Source of the DNA: Lentisphaeria bacterium UBA1776
Lineage (GTDB): Bacteria; Verrucomicrobiota; Lentisphaeria; Victivallales; Victivallaceae
Assembly (NCBI GenBank): GCA_002314605.1
Contig: DCGO01000060.1
Coordinates: 1-48,754, forward strand
Length of the DNA: 48,754 bases
Direction of reading: 5' to 3'
Shown here one piece after another: positions 8,338 to 16,108 of the stretch. A program made the translations under genes and the position numbers. Each line of letters begins with the position of its first letter. Position 1 is the stretch's first letter. The notes below the pieces were generated by a model that ran no database searches, was not told where the DNA came from, and saw nothing but the letters and a program-made list of their open reading frames with translations.

Positions 8338-8932
8338 TCAGATTTTACAGGAAAACGAGCCGGTCTTCGCCTCAAAAACATGTTCCGAAAGTTCAATGTC
8401 GGCAGTGCATCTCTCCGGGATCGTGCAGGAAAAGAGAATCTTTCCGGCTTTCGATCTCCCTGACTGCATCATAAGACTCCCCGTTGCGCAGCTGATTCAT
8501 GAGGATCGGACTGGGGACGATCTTCCAGCTGTCATCGGAAAAGAGCACGACCCTGCCGTCAAACAGCACGTCGCAGATCATCTTCGGCCGGTCCAGCCAG
8601 GGGGCATTGAAGAAATTCCAGTGTAACTGTGTCCGGCAGTTGTACCAGCCGTTTCCCAGAAGAACGGCGATCACGTTCTCCCCGGTTTTCAGAAAGGGGG
8701 TGATGTCGTATGTGACGTAGGAAACGTGTCTGTCAAACTGGGAGACGGTCGGCACAAGAACACGGTCATCGGCCTTCGTGCCATTCACATAAAGTTCGTG
8801 CCAGCCGAGGCCGCAAAGAAAGCACACCGCTTTCGCCGGGACTTTTTCGACCCGGAAGGATTTTCTCAACCAGGGTGCAGGATCGCTTCCGCCGGAGATC
8901 CAATACCCGGTCCATGTCCGCGTTTTATCCAT
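8338..8932 (-). pseudogene. GH78 alpha-L-rhamnosidase, internally deleted
   Basis: ATG at 8932 opens a 179-residue frame whose first ~155 residues match the N-terminal domain of GH78 rhamnosidases: WISGG, PWLRKSFRVEK, GWHELYVNG, DVRVL-like DDRVLVPTVSQFD, YDITPFLKTGENVIAVLLGNGWYN, then SYDAVREIE. After that it hits a stop. In the +1 frame from about 8448 down to TGA at 8340-8338, AGKILFSCTIPERCTADIEL and the following FEAKTGSFSCKI read like the extreme C-terminus of the same family. A normal GH78 is about 900 residues, so roughly 700 codons are missing at a junction near 8446-8455, and the two ends are out of frame. The promoter at 9057-9085 still looks intact. Confidence 0.82.
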
Positions 8933-9056
8933 GCAGCGTTATTTAAGATCCATGTCCCAAATCTTCTGCCGGAACGTATTGTTTGAAAAAGCGCATCTGC
9001 GTATCCATTCTGATTTCACCCTCCCAAAAAACTGCTGATGGAGCACATTCCTGGTA

Positions 9057-9100
9057 AAATTAGCATGGATTTGGCTTTTTGTCAATCAAAAACGGTTTTT
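9057..9100 (-). promoter_or_regulatory. Promoter and operator of the GH78 remnant
   Basis: On the minus strand, TTGACA (9085-9080), a 17 bp spacer ending in TGC, and TAATTT (9062-9057) form a strong extended -10 promoter. Directly upstream is a perfect 13 bp palindrome, AAAAACGGTTTTT (9088-9100), with the LacI-type core AANCGNTT. The transcript would have a leader of roughly 115 nt before ATG 8932. Confidence 0.75.
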
Positions 9101-9176
9101 CTCCGGATGAATTGACCGGAAAAGTGATGTTCGCACGGCGGTCAGCATAACGCTCCCGGTCCGGATCCCCCCCGAA

Positions 9177-10103
9177 TTACCTGAGGGTTGCCTGACGCAG
9201 TTCCGAAGGGGATTTCCCGGTGTGATGGCGAGTGTACGCGGAAAACTGAGCCGGATTGCAGAACCCCAGGATCCTCGCGATCTCGCAGAATTTGGTGTCC
9301 GTATTTTCGATCAGGGAACGGAGCAGAAGGAGCCGCTGCTGCTGCCAGTAGCGGCGGATGGACATCCCCGTCCGGTCCCGGAAGATCCGGTTGAGATAAT
9401 TGGCGCTGAGATTGAAATTGCTCTGAAGATACTCCTCGGAGAAATATTTTCCGTTCAGATACTTCTGGACCCGGAGTTTGATCTGTTCCACCAGAAAGTC
9501 CTGGGAATCAAAGTGCGTTAAGGGAGGGGGTTCGATTTCTCCGAAAATCGAGTGAAAGAACGCTGAAAGAAACGCCGCGGCAAGGAGCCCCACTGTCGCC
9601 GGATCCCGGCCCCCCCAAAGCGGAAGCTGATTCCGGAACTGCCGGAAAAGAATCGCACTCAACCCGTCCAGCGGAAATTTGAATTTCTTCTGCGCACACA
9701 GGTTCTGGATCTCTTCCAGCAGCCTCTTCTCATGAAGTTCAACCACCGGGACATTGATGTGAAAAGTCAGATTGAGGGTCAGTCTTTTCGTATATTCCCG
9801 CCGGTGCAGTGTTGCGGGAGGCATCACCAGAACCGAATGAGCATCTTTCCGGAAAATGCTGACCACTCCGTCGGAGGTGTTGAGATATTCCCCCCATTCA
9901 CAGATCGTCACCTCAAATTCACCATGCTGATGCTCTCCCACGGTGTAGGGCTGCATCAAATCGAACATCATGGAGGGAACGCTCAGGGTAAGCCCGCGAA
10001 ACTTGAAGGAGGGAACGTGCTTCAGAACGGAAAGAAGCAGTGCATTCAGACTTTTCCGCTTCTCCTCCAGTTTGAGATATGCGTTCGAAAAGGATTCACT
10101 CAT
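9177..10103 (-). CDS. AraC-family transcriptional regulator
   Basis: A 308-residue regulator with an N-terminal cupin-like sensor (GEHQHGEFEVTICEWGEY and VMPPATLHR near residues 55-110) and a C-terminal AraC double helix-turn-helix. The second recognition segment reads CEIARILGFCNPAQFSAYTRHHTGKSPSELR. ATG at 10103 overlaps the end of the CocE-like gene by 8 bp and follows a GGGGG tract, so the two genes are probably cotranscribed. A longer reading begins inside that gene and has no domain support. It most likely senses a sugar and activates neighbouring glycan genes. Its target is not identifiable from the sequence. Confidence 0.93.
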   Translation of the reverse strand: MSESFSNAYLKLEEKRKSLNALLLSVLKHVPSFKFRGLTLSVPSMMFDLMQPYTVGEHQHGEFEVTICEWGEYLNTSDGVVSIFRKDAHSVLVMPPATLHRREYTKRLTLNLTFHINVPVVELHEKRLLEEIQNLCAQKKFKFPLDGLSAILFRQFRNQLPLWGGRDPATVGLLAAAFLSAFFHSIFGEIEPPPLTHFDSQDFLVEQIKLRVQKYLNGKYFSEEYLQSNFNLSANYLNRIFRDRTGMSIRRYWQQQRLLLLRSLIENTDTKFCEIARILGFCNPAQFSAYTRHHTGKSPSELRQATLR

Positions 10104-11811
10104 GAATACCCCCACGGAGCTGCGGCAGCTCCAGAACTGCCGGATGCTCACCATCGTGCAGAATCCGAATCCGGGACTGCCGGAGAATCTCATCCTCCCC
10201 GATCCGGCCGCCGGTATTGGCATTCCGGTCGTACATCGGAAAATCCTGACCGCAGAGTTCCAGCCTCAACTGGCTCCCAGCCGGAAAAGAGGCCGCGATA
10301 TGCGAAAGAGAAATGGTGTATCTGCAGACTTCCCCTGGAGAAAGCAGCTTTTCTTCCTCCAGAGATTCCCGGAAACGTGCCCGGACCATCCCTCCTGTCA
10401 GGCGATAAGAGCCGCCGTCAGGAAGAACGCATGTCAGGTGGGCAAAGATATCCGTGTCCGGCGTGGAGACTTCCGCAAAAAAGTACAGCATCACCTCCCC
10501 TGCGATCTTCAGTTTTTGAGTCAGCGGGTCTGAGCTGAAGACCAGAACATCCTCCCGCTCCTCCTCCACGCTCCGGTCATAACACCCCAGACTGTGGCGG
10601 TCGCCGCGGTGAGCCGGAACCGGATGCGACGGATCGCTGACGAATGTATCCGGACACTCGTCTCCCGGCTCAAGCTGATTCAGAACGCCGTCCCCGTACA
10701 GGGTATTGGCGTGTCCTCCGGAATGAAGGTACCACGACACCGCCCCGCTCTCCGGGGGCGGCCAGTCTGAAGCAGAATACCACCGGTTCTCGAACAGAAT
10801 GAAATACCGGACCTGCGGTTCCCCCTCCAGGGGATCTCTCTCCGGATCTTCAAGCAGATGAAACATGAACCGGTCCATCCGTTCCACCAGCGGGTCAAGG
10901 GTATGTTCTCCCCCGAAAAGTTCCGGATTTTTGAGCCCGTTATGGGTCCATGGACCGATATGAAGCCGGGTGAAATTCCGCGCCGCCGGGGTCGCCGCAC
11001 AGCGCTTCATCATCTGAAAAGACGCAATGGTCTCACCCTTGAAATGATCGAACCACCCGCCGGAAACCAGCGCCGGAACTGCGATTTTTTTGAAAAAATG
11101 CTCCCATCCGCACAACAGCAGGGCCGGATCAGAGGCCGAAACCATGAATTTCCGGTACGGAGCCAGTCCCGGAAGTCCTGCGGCGGCATCCATCGAACTT
11201 GAGGGCAGGTGATGAAAACAGCCTTCATCAAAATCATCCCGGTGCATCCGTTTCAGGGTCTGGGTGAAAAGCCAGCCCACGGTGAACCCCAGGCGGCTCC
11301 CCCCGCCGGGAACGGCACAGCCGAGACAGCCGTACAACGGCGCGATTCGGGGCGTAACCCCAAGCAGCCCCGAAAAACTGCCGGCGGCGGCGGCCCACTG
11401 GCACCATCCGAGGTAACTCCCGCCCTCCATCACACATCTTCCGGCATACCACGGCTGTTCCGCAAGCCACTCGGAAAAGTCTTCGGCATCCCGGATCTCC
11501 GTATCTTTTTCCGCCGGATCGAACACCCCTTCACTGAGTCCGGTACCCCGGCAGGACTGCTGAATATAAGCAGTCCGCCTTTTGAGACAACGCTCGTCAG
11601 GAAGCAAAATATTTTCCCCGGAGGCGTAGGGGGTGCGGAAGAGAAGCACCGGGTATTTTCCCGAACCCTCACCCGGCAGATAAATCACCGTATGAAGCCG
11701 GACACGGTCCCGCATGGGGATCATCCGGCAGAAAATAGTGCAGTTCCCGTCCGCCGCCAACTGCGGTGCCGGATCGGTCCGGTACAACTCCTCCTGCTGA
11801 TCGTCCGCCAT
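10096..11811 (-). CDS. CocE/NonD-family alpha/beta hydrolase
   Basis: A 571-residue hydrolase of the cocaine-esterase/X-Pro-dipeptidyl-peptidase (PepX) fold. The catalytic triad is visible: Ser132 in GGSYLGW, Asp255 in SGGWFDHF and His290 in GPWTHNG. A C-terminal jelly-roll domain (about 360-560, with LHSGG, FSSDPL and FAHLTCVLPDG) is typical of the family. ATG at 11811 follows GAGAGGA; a reading starting 16 codons earlier includes promoter sequence. Members hydrolyse esters or amides, so the substrate here is open; an ester-decorated glycan is one possibility given the neighbours. It is followed by the overlapping AraC gene. Confidence 0.92.
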   Translation of the reverse strand: MADDQQEELYRTDPAPQLAADGNCTIFCRMIPMRDRVRLHTVIYLPGEGSGKYPVLLFRTPYASGENILLPDERCLKRRTAYIQQSCRGTGLSEGVFDPAEKDTEIRDAEDFSEWLAEQPWYAGRCVMEGGSYLGWCQWAAAAGSFSGLLGVTPRIAPLYGCLGCAVPGGGSRLGFTVGWLFTQTLKRMHRDDFDEGCFHHLPSSSMDAAAGLPGLAPYRKFMVSASDPALLLCGWEHFFKKIAVPALVSGGWFDHFKGETIASFQMMKRCAATPAARNFTRLHIGPWTHNGLKNPELFGGEHTLDPLVERMDRFMFHLLEDPERDPLEGEPQVRYFILFENRWYSASDWPPPESGAVSWYLHSGGHANTLYGDGVLNQLEPGDECPDTFVSDPSHPVPAHRGDRHSLGCYDRSVEEEREDVLVFSSDPLTQKLKIAGEVMLYFFAEVSTPDTDIFAHLTCVLPDGGSYRLTGGMVRARFRESLEEEKLLSPGEVCRYTISLSHIAASFPAGSQLRLELCGQDFPMYDRNANTGGRIGEDEILRQSRIRILHDGEHPAVLELPQLRGGIHE

Positions 11812-11837
11812 ATCATCCTCTCCTGTTTCCGGTCCAT

Positions 11838-11846
11838 ACTGTAGCA
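11838..11846 (-). promoter_or_regulatory. Extended -10 promoter of the CocE-like gene
   Basis: TGC (11846-11844) followed by TACAGT (11843-11838) on the minus strand is an extended -10. No convincing -35 lies 16-18 bp upstream. The ATG is 27 bp downstream of the element. Confidence 0.55.
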
Positions 11847-12000
11847 CAGTTCCCGACAATTCCCAGCAGAAAATGCAAAAGAGTGGAAAGCAAGAATCAT
11901 ACGCTCAAAAATGGTCGCCATCACCGCGGGTCAAGGCGGAATACGGGAACCGCATGCACTGTTTTTTAAACAAAAACCCGGAATTAAAAATGTTTTCGGC

Positions 12001-12029
12001 TTGCATAACGCCGGTATATGTGCTATTTT
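12001..12029 (+). promoter_or_regulatory. Promoter of the secreted orphan gene
   Basis: TTGCAT (12001-12006), a 17 bp spacer ending in TGC, and TATTTT (12024-12029). It leaves a leader of about 45 nt before ATG 12083, with AAAGGAAAA as ribosome site. Confidence 0.75.
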
Positions 12030-12082
12030 CTCTGAAATCTCCGGATACACCGGAAAACAGTCAAACGAAAGGAAAATGAAAA

Positions 12083-12853
12083 ATGTTCAAGAAAATCGCA
12101 TTCAGTCTTGCACTGACCGTAATGGGGTGGACCTGCGCCCATGCCGCCACGGAAACCCCCGTCAAGGTGGAAGACTTCAACTTCAATGCCAAGAAGGTGA
12201 CGCTGAAGGACGGCGCGGCAACTCTTTCCGGCAGCGTTTTCATGGTGTCGAAAAAGACGTTCCCCTGCACCGCAGGAAAGAAATACGGCATCAAAGGAAC
12301 CTTCAAGGCCCTGCCCGGCACCCCGGACAACTTCGTCTATATCGGGTTTGAGATCTATGACAAAAACGGCAAATCCATCGCGATGGCCCATGCAAAAACC
12401 GTGCCCAATACGCTGACCACACTGGTGCAGGACGTGAAGACCTCCGATACGGTTCTCAAGGTGGAAGATGCATCAAAATGGATCCAGAAAGGGGCGTTCC
12501 GCGTGGCGCTGAAGGCGGCGAAGGACGAGTCCGATCTGCCCAACAGGAATGTCACCCAGGGCAACGTTCTCAAGGTCGAAAAGAAGGGGAACTCCTGGGA
12601 AGTCACCCTCTCGAAGCCATGCGGGTTTGAAGCCAAGGCCGGGGAATTCGTCCGGGAACACCGGCACGGGGGGTATCTCTATACCGTCTTCGGCAAGACC
12701 GGCCGCGGCTTCGTGGATCCGGAACATACGGCCGTCATAGACTATCCGGGTGCCGCAGGGATCCGGATCGTCATCCTCGGCAACTGGAATGCTCCGGAAA
12801 AAGGCGAGAATCCTAAAATGGAAGTCAAAAACGTCCGTCTGATCGAGAAGTAA
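12083..12853 (+). CDS. Secreted protein of unknown function
   Basis: A 256-residue protein with a clear signal peptide (MFKKIAFSLALTVMGWTCAHA, cleavage after AHA). I do not recognise the family. The mature part is rich in short beta-strand-like segments (KVTLKDGAATLSGSVFMV, KKYGIKGTFKALPG, NFVYIGFEIYDKNG), which resembles carbohydrate-binding jelly-roll modules, but no defining motif is seen. The start follows AAAGGAAAATGAAAA and a good promoter at 12001-12029. It stands alone, divergent from the CocE-like gene and convergent with the GH63-like gene, with a hairpin after its stop. A role in glycan binding at the cell surface is only a guess. Confidence 0.83.
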   Translation: MFKKIAFSLALTVMGWTCAHAATETPVKVEDFNFNAKKVTLKDGAATLSGSVFMVSKKTFPCTAGKKYGIKGTFKALPGTPDNFVYIGFEIYDKNGKSIAMAHAKTVPNTLTTLVQDVKTSDTVLKVEDASKWIQKGAFRVALKAAKDESDLPNRNVTQGNVLKVEKKGNSWEVTLSKPCGFEAKAGEFVREHRHGGYLYTVFGKTGRGFVDPEHTAVIDYPGAAGIRIVILGNWNAPEKGENPKMEVKNVRLIEK

Positions 12854-12873
12854 TCTCTTTCCCCCCCCATATC

Positions 12874-12901
12874 CCGGTCCCGTCCTGCGGCACGGGACCG
12901 G
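12874..12901. terminator. Hairpin between convergent genes
   Basis: A perfect 10 bp stem (CCGGTCCCGT and ACGGGACCGG) with an 8 nt loop lies 21 bp after the secreted orphan. There is no U-tract on either strand, so it may act as a weak or Rho-assisted bidirectional terminator. A second imperfect hairpin spans 12916-12957 (GAAGAGT/ACTCTTC outer stem, ATCATC/GATGAT inner stem). Confidence 0.5.
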
Positions 12902-13051
12902 AGATCCGCTCCGTGGAAGAGTCTGCATCATCCTGAAAAATGATGATTGCACTCTTCTCTCTCACTCTCTGAACCTGTCCTTTCGGGGATTCTCAAACCG
13001 TGCATGCCGCCGAAGCTGCCGGAAGGATCCTGTCACACAGTGCGTGTCCCT

Positions 13052-14299
13052 TCATTCCGCATTTTCCCACGGAAACAGCAGAAGGGGGTCTTTGCCCTCT
13101 GAATACAGCGGCATGACATCGCACAACAAATTCCATGAGGCAAAATTATCCGCATAAAGGCCCTCGCCTGTCTCGGCATGGAAATTTTCCCGCATAAAGC
13201 CGATACGATCAATTTCCCCGGCGATCAGATCGACCGTATCTCCGGCAAGGCGTCCTGCATCCTCCGCAAAGCCGTACCGTCTCAGCCCGTGGAACACAAA
13301 CCATGTCAGAGGGATCCATACCGGGCCCTGCCAGTTGGAGTTGGTCAGACGCCGGTGATCCCCGAAACGGGGAGGATTTCCCCAGCGGGCATTGTTGTAG
13401 TATTCGCTGGATTTTGAAAGCGAACGGATCCCGAACCGGCTCCGGAAATGATCCGGAGAAAGGACATATCTGCGGATCATCCGCTCCGCCCGCTCCGCCG
13501 TTGCAGTACCGGAAAAAAGAGTGAGAAGCGAGGGACAGCTGATGTACGCATATTTTCCCACATTGCCTGTCAGGGTGCCGTCACTCCATGAAGTCTGCGG
13601 CTTCATGGTCACAAGGTTGAAGGCAGTGTAAATCTCCATCTCTTCATCCCAGAGTGTGCGGTTGACCGCTTCTCTGATCTCGTCAGCCTTCCGGTCATAC
13701 ATACTTCCGTCAAGGTCCAGTTTCCGGAGCAGATATGCCATAGCCCTGCATTCGAGAAAAAGCAGGGACGGCAGATCCGGCGGCAGAATGGTGTCCGGCT
13801 GGAAAAGGGTCCCGGTGATCTCATTGTCGAACCCGGACATCCACGTTTCATGCCACCGGAAAAGACCGAAAGGAGCCGCTGAACTTTTCAGCCAGTACTG
13901 GAGATACGCATCCAGCTTTTTACAGAGGATCCGGATGGATTCAAGATCTCCGTCTGCAGCAAGATATACGGCCGCATTCTGGGCAAGAAAAGGCTGGGCA
14001 TGGAAGCCGGATGCCGCACCGGGACCGTTCACCGAACTGACACAGCAGGGAACAAAACCGCTGGAGCGCTGAAATGAAAACATGTTCATGAGAAAATACT
14101 TCATGTATTCCGGTTCATGTTCCATGGCAAACCGCAGCGTCATGTGGTGGGTATCCCAGGAAAAGATCCCGGCGGAATAGAACTGGCCGGAGGTGGTCCT
14201 GAGGGAGGGATACGGGAAGAGCCCCTGTGCCGGGACCTTGATCTGCTTCATCAGCTCCAGGATGAAATGATGGACCTTTTCATAGTTTGACACGTTCAT
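13052..14299 (-). CDS. GH63/GH37-like (alpha/alpha)6 glycosidase
   Basis: A 415-residue protein with the toroid-fold signatures of trehalase/glucosidase families: SAGIFSWDTHHMTLR (about 42-56), RWHETWMSGFDNE (about 148-160), SNWQGPVWIPLTWFVFHGL (about 320-340) and the C-terminal ETGEGLYADNFASWN. These resemble GH63 mannosylglycerate hydrolase-type enzymes, so an alpha-glycosidase acting on a short sugar or glycoside is likely. No signal peptide is present, so it should be cytoplasmic. ATG at 14299 lies 25 bp after the MarC stop, consistent with being the last gene of the 17431-to-13052 group. The exact substrate cannot be inferred. Confidence 0.8.
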   Translation of the reverse strand: MNVSNYEKVHHFILELMKQIKVPAQGLFPYPSLRTTSGQFYSAGIFSWDTHHMTLRFAMEHEPEYMKYFLMNMFSFQRSSGFVPCCVSSVNGPGAASGFHAQPFLAQNAAVYLAADGDLESIRILCKKLDAYLQYWLKSSAAPFGLFRWHETWMSGFDNEITGTLFQPDTILPPDLPSLLFLECRAMAYLLRKLDLDGSMYDRKADEIREAVNRTLWDEEMEIYTAFNLVTMKPQTSWSDGTLTGNVGKYAYISCPSLLTLFSGTATAERAERMIRRYVLSPDHFRSRFGIRSLSKSSEYYNNARWGNPPRFGDHRRLTNSNWQGPVWIPLTWFVFHGLRRYGFAEDAGRLAGDTVDLIAGEIDRIGFMRENFHAETGEGLYADNFASWNLLCDVMPLYSEGKDPLLLFPWENAE

Positions 14300-14324
14300 G
14301 CGGAGAAGCTCCTGTTTTCCGGTG

Positions 14325-14927
14325 CTATTTCAGGAAGGCACGGACACCGGTAAAGATCATCTGCGCAGCCAGCGCCGCCAGGATCAGTCCGGTAAGTTTG
14401 CTCAGAATGGCAAGTCCCCGCTGGCCCAGAAGCCGCTCCAGCCTGGAGGCGGACACGAGCAGAAATCCCAGCGCCATGATGGCAATGGTAAGCGCCCCGG
14501 CGGACAACATCCACGCTCCCAGCGTGTGATTCTCCGCACCCACAACAAACAACACGGCAGTTGTGGCCGGGCCGACGGTCACCGGGATCGCCAAAGGAAC
14601 AACGGCAATATCGGATTGTTCTTCAGACGAATTGTCCTTCTGGAGCACCCGGTTGACCAGGGACACGGCAGAAAGAAACAGCAGCGCCCCGCCGCCGATC
14701 CGGAAGGCATCCACCGTAATGCCGAAAATCTGGAAGATCCACGGTCCGAAGAAAAGCAGGGCAAGGCAGGAGAGCCATACGGCCAGGGCAACCCGAAATG
14801 CCAGTTTTTTTGTTTTTGCCTCGTTCCAGCCATTGGTCATGGACAGAAACATGGACAGCACGAAAAAAGGCGTAAGAATGAAAAAAAACTTGAAAATATC
14901 ACGAAGCAATGAAGCAAGGATTTCCAT
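14325..14927 (-). CDS. MarC-family integral membrane protein
   Basis: A 200-residue inner-membrane protein with six hydrophobic segments (about 9-30, 42-62, 69-90, 112-132, 138-160, 172-196). The MarC/NAAT family signature is visible in LAIPVTVGPATTAVL (near 112-126), with IGGGALLFLSAVSLV before it. The family has been described as neutral amino-acid transporters, and its E. coli member lost its proposed antibiotic-resistance role. It is the only obvious membrane transporter in the window. It lies 47 bp after the deacetylase-like gene and 25 bp before the GH63-like gene. The link to glycan metabolism is unexplained and may be accidental. Confidence 0.92.
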   Translation of the reverse strand: MEILASLLRDIFKFFFILTPFFVLSMFLSMTNGWNEAKTKKLAFRVALAVWLSCLALLFFGPWIFQIFGITVDAFRIGGGALLFLSAVSLVNRVLQKDNSSEEQSDIAVVPLAIPVTVGPATTAVLFVVGAENHTLGAWMLSAGALTIAIMALGFLLVSASRLERLLGQRGLAILSKLTGLILAALAAQMIFTGVRAFLK

Positions 14928-14974
14928 AAATACCGCTCTTGTTTTTTAACTCTTGACGCACCGGAGACCGGCGG

Positions 14975-16096
14975 CTATTTTTCCCACGACATATTCCCCA
15001 GAAAACCATTCTGGAAAAACACGCTTCTGTACCCGCGTTCATGCAGGAAACAACAGGCGGTCTCCAGACGTTCAAAATGATCCGGTTCATAGTTGAAATA
15101 ATCCCTGAACGCATACTGTTCATGGCTCATCACATTTCCGACCTCCCGGACGGGGTCCTTCACAAACACTTCCAGCGCGGCACGGATTTCCTCCGGACTG
15201 GAGAGATTGCAGACGCACTCCGCCGTGTGAAAACAGAGGTTGTGACGGAAATTGTACAAGAGATGGTGTTTCTGCAGATACAGCGCCTCGGCGGCATTGC
15301 GGAAATACCCGATGTCGCAGACGGTTTCCGCATTGCTCCCGGCATCCCCCACAGCCGTCCGCGGGTCGCAGAACTGACCGTAGCAGGCCCTCATGCCCCG
15401 GTCGGTCAGGACTTTCAGGGACTCCGGCCGGGCCATGGCCCAGTGGCTCACCGGGGCCGGGATGTACGCCTTTCCGGCAAACCGGACCAGCTCGTTCATC
15501 ACCAGATCGTAATCGGCGGCCAGCACCTCCGGCGTGCAATTCTGATAGGGACGGTCCGGAAATTCCCCTCTTGCGTGAAACGCCAGCCGGAGCCAGTCTG
15601 CATTGTCCTCAAACTCCGCCTTGTAACAGTCAGGCATCTGCGAGAGATCGAAATCCTTATGGTGGCAGTCCTCAAAAAAGCAGTTGAGGCAGACCTTCTG
15701 TCCGTACTTTTCGTGCATCTTTTTCCAGAAACCGAGGTAGAACTGGTCAAAGATCGACTTTCTGCGGTCCCGGGCCAGATCCCGGAGGAAAAAGATGTGG
15801 TCATCCACAAAGAATTCGTAACGGGGAAAAGAGGCCTTGTCCCATACGACCCTGATCTCTTTGGAGGAAATGCCGGACTCGTCATCCGATGCAATGCGGA
15901 TCGTGTTGAACTGTTCAGTGAGGTTCGCTTTGCCGGAAAAATTCATCCCGTCCCGTTCCGCCTCCTGACCGTTCACGGTGATCCGGCCGGAGCCGTCGTA
16001 AATACCGCTGACCGTAAGCTCAAGACTTCCGGCCGTTTCGGTCCCGTACTTGTGATTCAGCACCGCCCCGTGACGGGGAAATGTGACTTCCAGCAT
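14975..16096 (-). CDS. Deacetylase-like (NodB-fold?) protein with N-terminal beta domain
   Basis: A 373-residue protein of uncertain family. The first ~85 residues look like an Ig-like or Y_Y_Y-type beta domain (SLELTVSGIYDGSGRITVNG). The rest starts with FPRYEFFVDDHIFFLRDLA, which resembles motif 1 of polysaccharide deacetylases (paired Asp), followed by LRLAFHARGEFPD with a candidate metal-binding His, and later SHWAMARPESL. It lies 12 bp after the DegT aminotransferase. An amino-sugar or N-acetyl-group function would fit that neighbour. No signal peptide is evident. The deacetylase call is tentative; a catalytically inactive relative or another TIM-like hydrolase is possible. Confidence 0.6.
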   Translation of the reverse strand: MLEVTFPRHGAVLNHKYGTETAGSLELTVSGIYDGSGRITVNGQEAERDGMNFSGKANLTEQFNTIRIASDDESGISSKEIRVVWDKASFPRYEFFVDDHIFFLRDLARDRRKSIFDQFYLGFWKKMHEKYGQKVCLNCFFEDCHHKDFDLSQMPDCYKAEFEDNADWLRLAFHARGEFPDRPYQNCTPEVLAADYDLVMNELVRFAGKAYIPAPVSHWAMARPESLKVLTDRGMRACYGQFCDPRTAVGDAGSNAETVCDIGYFRNAAEALYLQKHHLLYNFRHNLCFHTAECVCNLSSPEEIRAALEVFVKDPVREVGNVMSHEQYAFRDYFNYEPDHFERLETACCFLHERGYRSVFFQNGFLGNMSWEK

Positions 16097-16108
16097 GATG
16101 AAACGCCC

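Noticed and set aside
9103..9126. Hairpin TCCGG/CCGGA as terminator of the AraC transcript
   Set aside because: Only a 5 bp core stem with a 9 nt loop, and the base runs on the minus strand are A, not T, on the downstream side.
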